From Methanomassiliicoccus sp. (GTDB lineage Archaea > Thermoplasmatota > Thermoplasmata > Methanomassiliicoccales > Methanomassiliicoccaceae), in contig JADFDJ010000002.1 of NCBI GenBank assembly GCA_018262895.1, forward strand, positions 1 to 64,000: DNA of 64,000 bases. The letters are read 5' to 3'. This document shows, piece after piece, positions 34,182 through 41,539 of this stretch; position 1 is the stretch's first letter; each line of letters opens with the position of its first letter. The translations under genes were made by a program, and so were the position numbers. Under the pieces are notes generated by a model. That model saw only the letters and a program-made list of their open reading frames with translations. It was not told the origin of the DNA and searched no databases.

Positions 34182-34643
34182 CTAGACGTTGATCTCCTTG
34201 AGCACCCGCAAGGCCTCGCTGATGTGCTTCCTCGGCTTCATCTGGGAGGTGAACACCATCCTGATCACGCCCTGCCTGTCAATGAGGTACGTGATGCGAC
34301 CCGGTGTCCTCCCCGCCCCCCAGGCACCGTACAGGTCCCGGACCTTGTTGTCAGGATCGCTCAACAGCGTGAACGGCAGCTCGTGCTCCTCGGCGAACTT
34401 CTTGTGGGATTCCACCGAATCGGACGAAACGCCGATGACATCGGCCCCGTTCTTCAGGAACTCCTCGTGCATCTCCCGGAACTCGTGTGCCTGCATGGTG
34501 CATCCGGTGCTGAAGTCCTTGGGATAGAAGTACACCACCAAAGCCTTCTTGCCCTCCATCTGTCCAACGTCCACCATGTTGCCGTTCTGGTCCATAAGTG
34601 AGAACGCAGGTGCGAGATCCCCTACCTTCAAGTGCTTTGCCAT
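34182..34643 (-). CDS. peroxiredoxin (BCP/PrxQ type) lacking the usual resolving Cys
   Basis: A 153-residue thiol peroxidase that reduces peroxides. The peroxidatic cysteine is C48 in YPKDFSTGCTMQAHEF, with the conserved FSLMDQNG and GVSSDSVESHKKF tracts. Classical BCP has a resolving Cys five residues later (TPGCTxEAC). Here position 53 is His, and TPGC is STGC, so it must use a distant or external thiol. No other Cys is present in the protein. The gene is single and ends in TAG. Confidence 0.92.
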   Translation of the reverse strand: MAKHLKVGDLAPAFSLMDQNGNMVDVGQMEGKKALVVYFYPKDFSTGCTMQAHEFREMHEEFLKNGADVIGVSSDSVESHKKFAEEHELPFTLLSDPDNKVRDLYGAWGAGRTPGRITYLIDRQGVIRMVFTSQMKPRKHISEALRVLKEINV

Positions 34644-34880
34644 TTCTCTGCCCTCCTTTCGAACATGACTGTTCTTTTATTATGCTCTCTCAACATTTAA
34701 GAAAAGTGCCTGTTATGCGATGGAGCTGGCACATCTATGCTCATGGCTCTTTTTTCATAGGCGAGGCGAACGGGCATATGGTGCCGGGTCTGACAGTAAG
34801 GAACCATAGAGTGCCAGTAATGATTATTCAATAAAAAGGAAGGATGGTTTCGAATGGAAGATTATAAAACGACATGGAGG

Positions 34881-35333
34881 CTACTTTATCGGCCATACCA
34901 GCCGGGTCATCAGCTTCTCCACAGGCACCTCATCCGGGCTGTTCAGGTACTCCTCCCACATGTAGTCCGCCGGCTCGTAGCCGTTGGTTTTCATCCACTC
35001 CATCATCTTGTTGTAGGTGTCAACGATCTTGTCGTAAGGGCCCATGTGCATGCCCACCACTGCCTTGACGGCAGGCAGCTCCAACGGCTTCACGCGGCCC
35101 TTGGTCACTGCATTTCCCGCCACGGGGAAACCCACGTCCATGTCCGTCTCATCTTCCGACCAGGAGTGGTAGAGCGCGAACGGTGGACCTGCGCACTGCA
35201 CATCCTTCTGGAGGACAGGCATGAGCTCGCCGAACATCCGCCCCATCGCCTGGGGTATGTCCTGCATCTTCACCTTTTCCCTGATGGAGATAGCCGTCTG
35301 CTTCTGAGTCGTGATTACCTCGAATTCTCCCAT
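34881..35333 (-). CDS. stand-alone GyrI-like effector-binding protein
   Basis: A 150-residue protein made only of the GyrI-like/AraC effector domain: two repeats around GPPFALYHSWSEDETDMDVGFPV and MHMGPYDKIVDTYNKMMEWMKTNGYE, ending in WEEYLNSPDEVPVEKL. Such proteins bind cyclic or aromatic drugs and may be SbmC/GyrI-like or enzymatic (thioesterase or hydrolase activity is reported for some). It has the same domain as the C-terminus of the MerR regulator at 656-1489. The ATG is well supported, as MGEF starts the first strand. Confidence 0.9.
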   Translation of the reverse strand: MGEFEVITTQKQTAISIREKVKMQDIPQAMGRMFGELMPVLQKDVQCAGPPFALYHSWSEDETDMDVGFPVAGNAVTKGRVKPLELPAVKAVVGMHMGPYDKIVDTYNKMMEWMKTNGYEPADYMWEEYLNSPDEVPVEKLMTRLVWPIK

Positions 35334-35715
35334 GTTATGTTCAATGAGAAAGCATAGTTAAGAAGGGTTTCGTGGGAGGTGAGCGAAAGTGAAGACGACC
35401 TGACAGAACCCAGTTACGAAATACCTGAGTGAAAGTACTAACATCATGACGCAGCACCACATTTCTCGATCCAGATGAACGATAAATACAATCTATACAA
35501 GGCTCAATAAGCCATTGCTCTGAACCTATTCCTATGCAGCATCTGATGCCATGTGCTGCGCTCTTCGTTCGAACAATGTTCATTATCCAGGTGCCCTTCA
35601 TAGATCGGGCCAATTACATCATTCGATCAACGGGTAACTTCATAGGGTAAAACCATTCTTTATCACTCAGCACATATTTCTCTTCAAACGTTAGGATTGC
35701 AGAGGAGTTGGGAAG
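35334..35715. other. 382-base AT-richer region between GyrI-like gene and membrane protein
   Basis: No gene, repeat or RNA was recognised. A 90-codon frame on the minus strand lacks a ribosome binding site and resembles no family. The GC content is lower than the neighbouring genes, as in much of 35-37 kb. Confidence 0.3.
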
Positions 35716-36339
35716 TTGGCCATCGCTTTCGAATATACCCGCGAGTTCAAGGATGCCTCGATCGAAAAGGTGCAGAGCAAAATTCTCGCTTGGCTTGGGA
35801 AGGAAGGAGTACAGAAGGTCAAGAGCACCGGCCCCTCGAGCATCGAGGCGATGCATGGAACGTTCAAGACCACCAAGCCCTACGAGCGTGACGGCAAGAA
35901 AAAGCTAAGCTTCTTCCTGAGCTCTTCTGGAAGGAACGTCATTGTAAACGTTACCGCAAGGCCCTCCATCACCATACTGGACGATATTGCCCTCAGAAGG
36001 GAGGAGACCAGGGCGAACTGGGGGGCCCTCATGGAGGAGCTGTGGACGAGCATCGAGGTGAGCGTTTCCGCCAAGGATCGAGAGAAGAGGGTCCCAAGGT
36101 CAAACCTCCCCAACTATGAGGAGGAAGAGAGGAGGTTGGAAGCAATGAGGAAGGGCGGGAAGATGCTCGCTCTCATTGGTTTTCTGGACCTTATTACCTT
36201 CACGACCATCGCCGTCATCCTTTATTCCCTGGAAATCGACGTGCCGCTCATCATCTTCGCAATACCTATCATCGCAGCCATCGTACTCCTTGTCTGGGGG
36301 TTCAGGAGAATTTGGGGGCCATCGACAAGGACTATTTGA
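35716..36339 (+). CDS. hypothetical protein with two C-terminal membrane helices
   Basis: 207 residues, no family recognised. A soluble N-terminal domain (1-130) begins FEYTREFKDASIEKVQSKIL and is rich in beta-forming and charged residues, with RPSITILDDIALRREE near the middle. Two hydrophobic segments (about 150-170 and 178-198) end the protein, so the soluble part faces one side of the membrane. The start is a TTG nine bases after GGAG. The low-GC neighbourhood and the strong hairpin that follows suggest an accessory gene. Function not assigned. Confidence 0.7.
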   Translation: MAIAFEYTREFKDASIEKVQSKILAWLGKEGVQKVKSTGPSSIEAMHGTFKTTKPYERDGKKKLSFFLSSSGRNVIVNVTARPSITILDDIALRREETRANWGALMEELWTSIEVSVSAKDREKRVPRSNLPNYEEEERRLEAMRKGGKMLALIGFLDLITFTTIAVILYSLEIDVPLIIFAIPIIAAIVLLVWGFRRIWGPSTRTI

Positions 36340-36420
36340 TCCTCTCGCTACAAGTGGCCCGCTGAAATTGAACATGATGGAAGCAACAATAGCTCTACTG
36401 GACAATCTTAGATCGTATAC

Positions 36421-36470
36421 AAAGAACAGGCGGGAACTCTTCTTATTGTTCCCGCCTGGCGTTCTTATTT
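36421..36470. terminator. strong hairpin downstream of the membrane protein
   Basis: CAGGCGGGAAC (36427-36437) pairs perfectly with GTTCCCGCCTG (36448-36458) over a 10-base loop, with further complementarity of AAGAAC and GTTCTT outside it. The 3' arm runs into TTATTT. It may terminate or stabilise the upstream transcript, or be the end of a lost mobile element. Confidence 0.5.
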
Positions 36471-36552
36471 GGGTTACCCCGCTTCGGTTCATACGCCCCT
36501 GGAAATTTTTGACGCCCAGATAGCATCGGCCGACACTCTGCTAGACCAACCC

Positions 36553-36708
36553 TCATCCGTATCTAGTGAAGACCTTCTTCTCCCCCCTGACAGGAACTTT
36601 ACGGCGGCCGGTGGTCTCGATGCGATACCTTACAGGCATCACTTCGGAACGATCGCTCGGGGTCCCCATCTCCTCGGCCCTCTTAGGGATCTGCTGCTTC
36701 ATCTCCAT
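36553..36708 (-). CDS. 51-residue basic protein, function unknown
   Basis: A short gene with an excellent ribosome binding site: TGAGGTGAGAGA directly before the ATG at 36708. The product of 51 residues begins MEMKQQIPKRAEEMG and has a basic second half (RYRIETTGRRKVPVRGEKK), ending in VFTRYG. The charge pattern could suit nucleic-acid binding. No family was recognised. Upstream on the minus strand lies a 22-bp perfect palindrome and a TATA-like box (ACATAAAAT near 36760-36768), which supports expression and regulation. Confidence 0.6.
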   Translation of the reverse strand: MEMKQQIPKRAEEMGTPSDRSEVMPVRYRIETTGRRKVPVRGEKKVFTRYG

Positions 36709-36739
36709 TCTCTCACCTCATGCCGAGCAGCAACGGCAC

Positions 36740-36761
36740 ATGCCGATGCATGCATCGGCAT
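36740..36761. promoter_or_regulatory. 22-bp perfect palindrome upstream of the small basic gene
   Basis: Arms of 11 bp around the core ATGCAT, with outer arms ATGCCG/CGGCAT. It lies 32 bases before the ATG and directly after the TATA-like box, where transcription should begin. It could be an operator or an mRNA hairpin controlling translation. Confidence 0.55.
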
Positions 36762-36948
36762 TTTATGTATGGGATTCCAGATATTTGATGATTGCATCCC
36801 AACCTTCGAGATCATCATATCCATACTGCGCATGAGGTACAAGAAAAGTGAACGGCCAGCCTCTGAATGGATCTAAGGATCGGATCAGGACCCCACTTCC
36901 AGGAACGTAGGCGAGATCTACACCAAAAAAAGAATAGCATCGCCTATA

Positions 36949-37030
36949 AATTCTTGACGTAACGCCCGTAGATTTTCTAAGGGGGCTGTAGATATGCAGC
37001 TCAACCTCCTCTGGGAGGACTAAAAAAAAC
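36949..37030 (+). ncRNA. candidate small RNA upstream of S6e
   Basis: A consensus TATA box, CCTATAAAT (36949-36957), is followed about 25 bases later by a segment with two hairpins: GCTG/CAGC (36985-37000) and CCTCC-TCTG-GGAGG (37005-37018). The GGAGG arm is followed by CTAAAAAAAAC. No C/D or H/ACA box was found. It is not the S6e promoter, which has its own TATA-like box at about 37061. It may be a small RNA or a leader transcript. Weak evidence. Confidence 0.3.
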
Positions 37031-37110
37031 GTTTACTATGGACCCACCGGGGCGCCAATAGTTATTTATTCTAAGCTACATTAAGGCGATTACCTAAAAA
37101 AGGTGTTTAG

Positions 37111-37506
37111 ATGGTAGAATTCAAAGCTGTCATCAATGATGTCAAGACCGGTAAGTCGTACCAGGTCCCAGTAGCCGGCCATCATGCCAACTCCCTTATC
37201 GGTAAGAAGATCGGGGATGTCGTGGACGGTATTTTCGTTAGCCTTCCCGGATACAAGTTGACGATCGCAGGCGGGAGCGACAAGGACGGAGTCCCCATGC
37301 GCGCTGATCTCCCAGGCGTTAGGCGTAAGAACATACTGCTGTCCGATGGCATCGGCTTCGCTGCCCCCTCGGATGGGATGAGGCGCCGCAAGCTGGTCCG
37401 CGGTAACACGATCTCCCCCGAGACCACCCAGATCAACATGACCATTTCCGCCGCCGGTTCCAAGTCTGTCGAGGAACTGCTCCCTAAGAAAGAGGAGAAG
37501 AAATGA
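37111..37506 (+). CDS. rps6e: 30S ribosomal protein S6e
   Basis: 131 residues of the archaeal/eukaryotic small-subunit protein S6e: [15 protein letters not shown], then [35 protein letters not shown] and the [11 protein letters not shown] tract are all family hallmarks. It assembles with 16S rRNA in the ribosome. GGTG lies before the ATG, and a TATTTATT box is at about 37062. Its stop overlaps the eIF2-gamma start by 4 bases (ATGA), a conserved archaeal pairing. Confidence 0.97.
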   Translation: MVEFKAVINDVKTGKSYQVPVAGHHANSLIGKKIGDVVDGIFVSLPGYKLTIAGGSDKDGVPMRADLPGVRRKNILLSDGIGFAAPSDGMRRRKLVRGNTISPETTQINMTISAAGSKSVEELLPKKEEKK

Positions 37507-38726
37507 AGGTGTCCCAGCAGCCCGAGGTCAACATCGGGATGATCGGCCACGTCGACCACGGCAAGACGACCCTCACCAGGGCCTTGAGCGGGGAGTGGAC
37601 GGACCGTCACTCTGAGGAGATCAAGAGAGGAATCTCCATACGACTGGGCTATGCTGATACCGCTTTCTATCGTTGCAAGAAGTGCAATAAGTACACCACC
37701 AAGGCGATGTGCCCGGAATGTAATGAGGAGGCCGAGTTCCTCCGCGCGATCTCCTTCGTCGACGCTCCCGGACACGAGACACTTATGGCCACCATGCTTT
37801 CGGGCGCGGCCATGATGCAGGGCGCCCTACTATTGGTCGCCGCCAACGAGCACTGCCCGCAGCCGCAGACCAAGGAGCACCTGATGGCCCTGTCGATCAT
37901 CGGGGTCGACAAGATCATCATCGTGCAGAATAAGATCGACATCGTCACCAAGGAAGAGGCTTTGGAGAACTACCGCGAGATCAAACGCTTCGTCAAGGGG
38001 ACGATCGCTGAGAACGCCCCCATCATTCCTGTCTCCGCTCACCACGATGTGAACATCGACAAGCTCATCGAGACCATAGAGACGTACATCCCCACACCAA
38101 AGTACGACAGCTCCAAGACGCCGATGATGTACATCGCCCGGTCCTTCGATATCAATGTCCCCGGCTCCTCCCCCGATTCACTTAAGGGCGGAGTGCTGGG
38201 CGGTTCCCTCACGCAGGGGACCCTTGAGGTCGGGGATGAGATCGAGGTCCTTCCCGGCCGCAAGGTCGAGGTCAGCGGTAAGACCTCTTGGGAGAAGATC
38301 ACCACCACCATTCAATCGCTTCACACCGGCAACACCAAGCTGAGCACCGTTGGTCCCGGCGGCCTGATCGCCATCGGTACCAAGCTCGATCCCGCGCTGA
38401 CCAAGTCCGACGGTCTGACCGGGAGGCTGGTCGGGAAGCCCGGAACCCTACCGCCGGTCGTTCACAAGTTCGTCATGAACACCCACCTCCTGGAGAGGGT
38501 CGTGGGTGCCGCTGAGGACCTGGTCGTGGAGAACATCAAGACGAATGAGCCGCTGATGCTTAGCATCGGCACCGCGACCACCGTGGGCATAGTCACCAGC
38601 GCCCGCGGGAGCGAGTCCGAGGTCGCGCTGAAGATACCGGTGTGCGCGCTCAAGGATCAGAGGGTCGCCATATCCAGGCGCATATCCGGAAAGTGGCGCC
38701 TCATAGGCTACGGCATAATCCAGTAG
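37503..38726 (+). CDS. eif2g: translation initiation factor 2 subunit gamma
   Basis: A 407-residue GTPase core of archaeal initiation factor 2, which carries initiator Met-tRNA to the small subunit. G1 is GHVDHGKT (about 15-22), a zinc ribbon CKKC...CPEC follows, G3 is DAPGHE, and G4 is NKID. Domains II and III complete the usual length. It overlaps S6e by 4 bases. The stop is TAG, and the next gene begins 6 bases later in the same frame. Confidence 0.97.
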   Translation: MKVSQQPEVNIGMIGHVDHGKTTLTRALSGEWTDRHSEEIKRGISIRLGYADTAFYRCKKCNKYTTKAMCPECNEEAEFLRAISFVDAPGHETLMATMLSGAAMMQGALLLVAANEHCPQPQTKEHLMALSIIGVDKIIIVQNKIDIVTKEEALENYREIKRFVKGTIAENAPIIPVSAHHDVNIDKLIETIETYIPTPKYDSSKTPMMYIARSFDINVPGSSPDSLKGGVLGGSLTQGTLEVGDEIEVLPGRKVEVSGKTSWEKITTTIQSLHTGNTKLSTVGPGGLIAIGTKLDPALTKSDGLTGRLVGKPGTLPPVVHKFVMNTHLLERVVGAAEDLVVENIKTNEPLMLSIGTATTVGIVTSARGSESEVALKIPVCALKDQRVAISRRISGKWRLIGYGIIQ

Positions 38727-38732
38727 GCCTCC

Positions 38733-39089
38733 ATGCCCAACGTGGTACTGGACACCAACGCCCTGCTTTTACCCTTTGAGCGATCGATCAACATCGACGC
38801 GCAGCTGCGCTCGCTGTTGGGCGAGTGCCAGATCTTCGTACCAGGACCCATCGTGGGAGAGCTAAAGCGCTCCCCCAGCAAGCACGCTCCGGCCTCTCTC
38901 CGGCTTTTATCCCGCTACACCATAGAGGACACCGTGGCCGTGGGAGACAACGCGGTCATAGAGCTCGCCGAGCGCCTGGGAGCGTACGTCGTGACCAACG
39001 ACCGCCTGCTTATCTCAAAGCTTCGGCAGAAACGGATAAAGGTCATACTCCTGAGGGGCGGGAGCCACCTCGCCGTTGATGACGGCTAG
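38733..39089 (+). CDS. PIN-domain RNase (Fcf1/VapC-like)
   Basis: 118 residues spanning a single PIN domain. Acidic catalytic residues: D7 in VLDTNALLLPF, the Glu of VGELKRS, and Asp of NDRLL. It lies directly after eIF2-gamma, a conserved archaeal neighbourhood, which suggests rRNA processing (Fcf1/Utp24-like) more than a toxin-antitoxin role. No antitoxin gene is next to it. It ends in TAG, overlapping the stop of the convergent DUF2099 gene. Confidence 0.88.
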   Translation: MPNVVLDTNALLLPFERSINIDAQLRSLLGECQIFVPGPIVGELKRSPSKHAPASLRLLSRYTIEDTVAVGDNAVIELAERLGAYVVTNDRLLISKLRQKRIKVILLRGGSHLAVDDG

Positions 39090-39904
39090 ATCAGCGGCCG
39101 GGGAGGGTCCTCGGGTGCCGTGACGTTGGGGTTCTTCAGCATCTCCAGGCGCACCTTGAGGAGCATCTCGCCCCAGAGCGAGGAAGCGTAAATGGGGACC
39201 TTATTACCGACCTGCAGCAGGGCCTTTTCCATTGCTCTCTCCCTCACTGCCTTGGAGGCGCAGGAGGTGATGATGTCGCAGGTGTCGAAGAACGTCTCCG
39301 CCTCCTCGGCGGTGCGGCCGGTGGTGTGGACAGCGAAGATAGCCACGCGCTGGCCGAACTCCTCCCGGATGCGCCGGGCGTCAGCGGCCGATGCCACGGT
39401 GACACCGACACGCTTGAACCCGCGCACGAACGCCAGCCTCGTACCTTCGTACTGATCTATCTCCGCCCTCTTGGGGTCCAGCACCATTTCTTTGCCGATG
39501 GCGTCGATGATCTCGGGGATGGGCGTGGTCTCGACAAGTCCGGAGACCCTTCCACCGATGCCTTGTATTAGCTCTGGATCTGAGACCACTGCGGTCCCGG
39601 CGCCCTCGCATACAATCACCGCAGCATCGAGCAATCCTCTGTCCACGGCCATGCCTAGTAGCTCGGAGACGCCGAAGGAGAGGAAGTCCTTCATGCGCAT
39701 CTTGCGCTCTGGAGTGCACATCCCGAAGTCGCGGATGCGGAACTCCATGTTCTCCCTGACCGCCTCCGGCGTGATGACCTGGATGTTACGGACCTTGGCG
39801 AACAGGGGGCAGTACTCCACCTCCGGTCTCCCGACCTCCACGACCTTCCCGTCCCTGATCACTACCTTGGTCCTGCCCAAAGCCTCGATCACGTGCCTGT
39901 CCAT
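39086..39904 (-). CDS. DUF2099 family protein (methanogenesis marker 8)
   Basis: About 272 residues. Family-typical tracts: VEYCPLFAKVRNIQVITPEAV, FGVSELLGMAVDRGLLDAAVIVCEGAGTAVV, PELIQGIGGRVSGLVETTPIPEII and ITSCASKAVRERA. The family is considered specific to methanogenic archaea and its function is unknown. The frame opens at 40000. The ATG at 39904 has GGGGAGGG seven bases upstream and lies well after the TTTTATA box, so it is preferred over the ATG at 39931. It is divergent from ribK. Confidence 0.88.
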   Translation of the reverse strand: MDRHVIEALGRTKVVIRDGKVVEVGRPEVEYCPLFAKVRNIQVITPEAVRENMEFRIRDFGMCTPERKMRMKDFLSFGVSELLGMAVDRGLLDAAVIVCEGAGTAVVSDPELIQGIGGRVSGLVETTPIPEIIDAIGKEMVLDPKRAEIDQYEGTRLAFVRGFKRVGVTVASAADARRIREEFGQRVAIFAVHTTGRTAEEAETFFDTCDIITSCASKAVRERAMEKALLQVGNKVPIYASSLWGEMLLKVRLEMLKNPNVTAPEDPPRPLI

Positions 39905-40026
39905 CCAGATACCCTCCCCGCTCGTTGCCATCTCCAAGGCAAGGAAGCTATAAAAATGATGGTCAGCACGCTCACTGACCACGATCCGGGTTGCTACCAA
40001 TATGCAAATACGATGTAGGCCATACG

Positions 40027-40698
40027 ATGCGAATTGGAATGAACGAGAAGTTCGCCGTAGCTCTGAAGCAGATAGCCCTGCTGGGCGGAATCAACGATTA
40101 CATCGCCATCTCCTCGCGCGAGCTGGGCTCGCGTCTGAGGATAAGCCAGCAATCGGCGTCCAAGCGCATCCTGGAGCTGCTGGAGGAAGGACTGATCCAG
40201 AGGGATCTTGGCGCCAGGAAGCAGCGCATCAAGCTGACCAAGAAGGGAGTTGACGCCTTGCGTTCGGAATACTCGGAATACCAGAAGATATTCGAGCTCA
40301 GGGATCAGCTGGCCATCCGCGGCATGGTCACGACGGGTATGGGCGAGGGGCAGTATTACGTGACCCAGCCCGGATACCAGGAGCAGTTCACGGAGAAGCT
40401 CAACTTCGTGCCGTTCGAGGGGACGCTGAACCTGAAGATGAACCCCTCAGACGTCGATAAGCTGGACATCCTCCGCCGGGGCGACGGCGTTGTCATCAAC
40501 GGCTTCCAGCGCAACGGCCGCACGTTCGGAGAGGTGAGGGCATTCCACGCCACCATCCAGAACATCGAGTGCGCTGTCATCCTCCCGTCGCGCTCGCACT
40601 ACAGCGACATCATGGAGGTCCTATGCAAGTACAACCTTCGTCGCACGCTGGGTCTGCACGACGGGGACGTGGTGGAGATCCAGATCAAGGTAGATTGA
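40027..40698 (+). CDS. ribK: CTP-dependent riboflavin kinase with HTH domain
   Basis: About 223 residues. An N-terminal winged helix (to about residue 85) with SSRELGSRLRISQQSASKRILELLEEGL, then the archaeal riboflavin kinase barrel: GMGEGQYYVTQPGY, FEGTLNLKM and SHYSDIMEVLC. It makes FMN using CTP as phosphate donor. Fusion to a DNA-binding domain is known in archaea (RbkR), where it regulates riboflavin genes. The ATG at 40027 suits a near-leaderless transcript. It is convergent with purQ, which begins one base after its stop. Confidence 0.93.
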   Translation: MRIGMNEKFAVALKQIALLGGINDYIAISSRELGSRLRISQQSASKRILELLEEGLIQRDLGARKQRIKLTKKGVDALRSEYSEYQKIFELRDQLAIRGMVTTGMGEGQYYVTQPGYQEQFTEKLNFVPFEGTLNLKMNPSDVDKLDILRRGDGVVINGFQRNGRTFGEVRAFHATIQNIECAVILPSRSHYSDIMEVLCKYNLRRTLGLHDGDVVEIQIKVD

Positions 40699-41535
40699 TC
40701 AGAACCTCTTGCTCACATGGTCGAGGACGGAGCGGAATATTACGTGCCCGTCCCCCGGAGCGTCCGGCTTTCCCCCACTGCGGGTCCAGTCAGGGTGCTG
40801 GTAGCGGAACATGGCCCTCTCGGGATGAGGCATCATGCCCAGCACGTTGCCCTCGGGGTTGCAGATGCCGGCGATGTTGCCAATGGCCCCATTGGGGCAC
40901 CACGGGTATCCCGCGTAGTCGCCGTTGGGGTCGACGTAGCGGAACACCACCTGGTCGTTCTCCTCCAGACGCATCAGGAACTCCTCCTCGCTCTCCGACG
41001 GGAACCGGAGGTTGCCCTCCGCGTGGGCCACAGGGATGGCGACGATCTCGCCCCGGGGCAGCAGGGAGGTGAACACGCACTTGCCGTGGTTCTCGTGCTT
41101 AAGGTACGAGGGGCGGCACTCGAAGCGGCCCGAGACGTTCGTGTACAGCGCTGCCTGCGGGGCCTCGCTCATGATCTCGTCGAACGATGGCAACACGCCC
41201 AGCTCCACTAGTATCTGGAAGCCGTTGCAGATGCCCAGCACCGGCCGCCCTGAGGCTATGAAGTTCTCCAGGTCGGCGGCGAGGTGGCTCTTCATGCGGG
41301 CGGCGAAGATGGCACCGGCGCGAACGTAGTCCCCCGCCGAGAACCCGCCGGGCAGCATCAGCACCTGGTACTCGTCCAGCTCCCTGCGAAGCTCTCCGGG
41401 GGAGCGCCCGATGAGCTGCTTCAGGTGCACCTTCTCGGGGTCCGCCCCCAGGGCCTTGAAGGCGTCGTACGCCTCCTGCTCGCAGTTGGTGCCTTCGATG
41501 CGGAGAATGCAGACCTTGATCTCTTCGAGCTTCAT
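40699..41535 (-). CDS. purQ: phosphoribosylformylglycinamidine synthase, glutaminase subunit
   Basis: A 278-residue class-I glutamine amidotransferase that supplies ammonia to PurL. The nucleophile is in GICNGFQILVE, and the catalytic His/Glu pair lies in the C-terminal MMPHPERAMF tract. At about 280 residues it is longer than bacterial PurQ, as is common in archaea. The ATG lies just after the purL stop, with GGGGTGAT as ribosome binding site overlapping that stop. It is the last gene of the purS-purL-purQ operon. Confidence 0.96.
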   Translation of the reverse strand: MKLEEIKVCILRIEGTNCEQEAYDAFKALGADPEKVHLKQLIGRSPGELRRELDEYQVLMLPGGFSAGDYVRAGAIFAARMKSHLAADLENFIASGRPVLGICNGFQILVELGVLPSFDEIMSEAPQAALYTNVSGRFECRPSYLKHENHGKCVFTSLLPRGEIVAIPVAHAEGNLRFPSESEEEFLMRLEENDQVVFRYVDPNGDYAGYPWCPNGAIGNIAGICNPEGNVLGMMPHPERAMFRYQHPDWTRSGGKPDAPGDGHVIFRSVLDHVSKRF

Positions 41536-41539
41536 GACA

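Noticed and set aside
35341-35613. 90-codon minus-strand frame
   Set aside because: No ribosome binding site, odd composition and no family.
36469-36876. 135-codon plus-strand frame opposite the small basic gene
   Set aside because: It lies antisense to a gene with a strong ribosome binding site and palindrome, and has no family or start signal of its own.
38733-39089. PIN protein as a VapC toxin
   Set aside because: No antitoxin gene is adjacent, and the conserved position behind eIF2-gamma favours an RNA-processing role.
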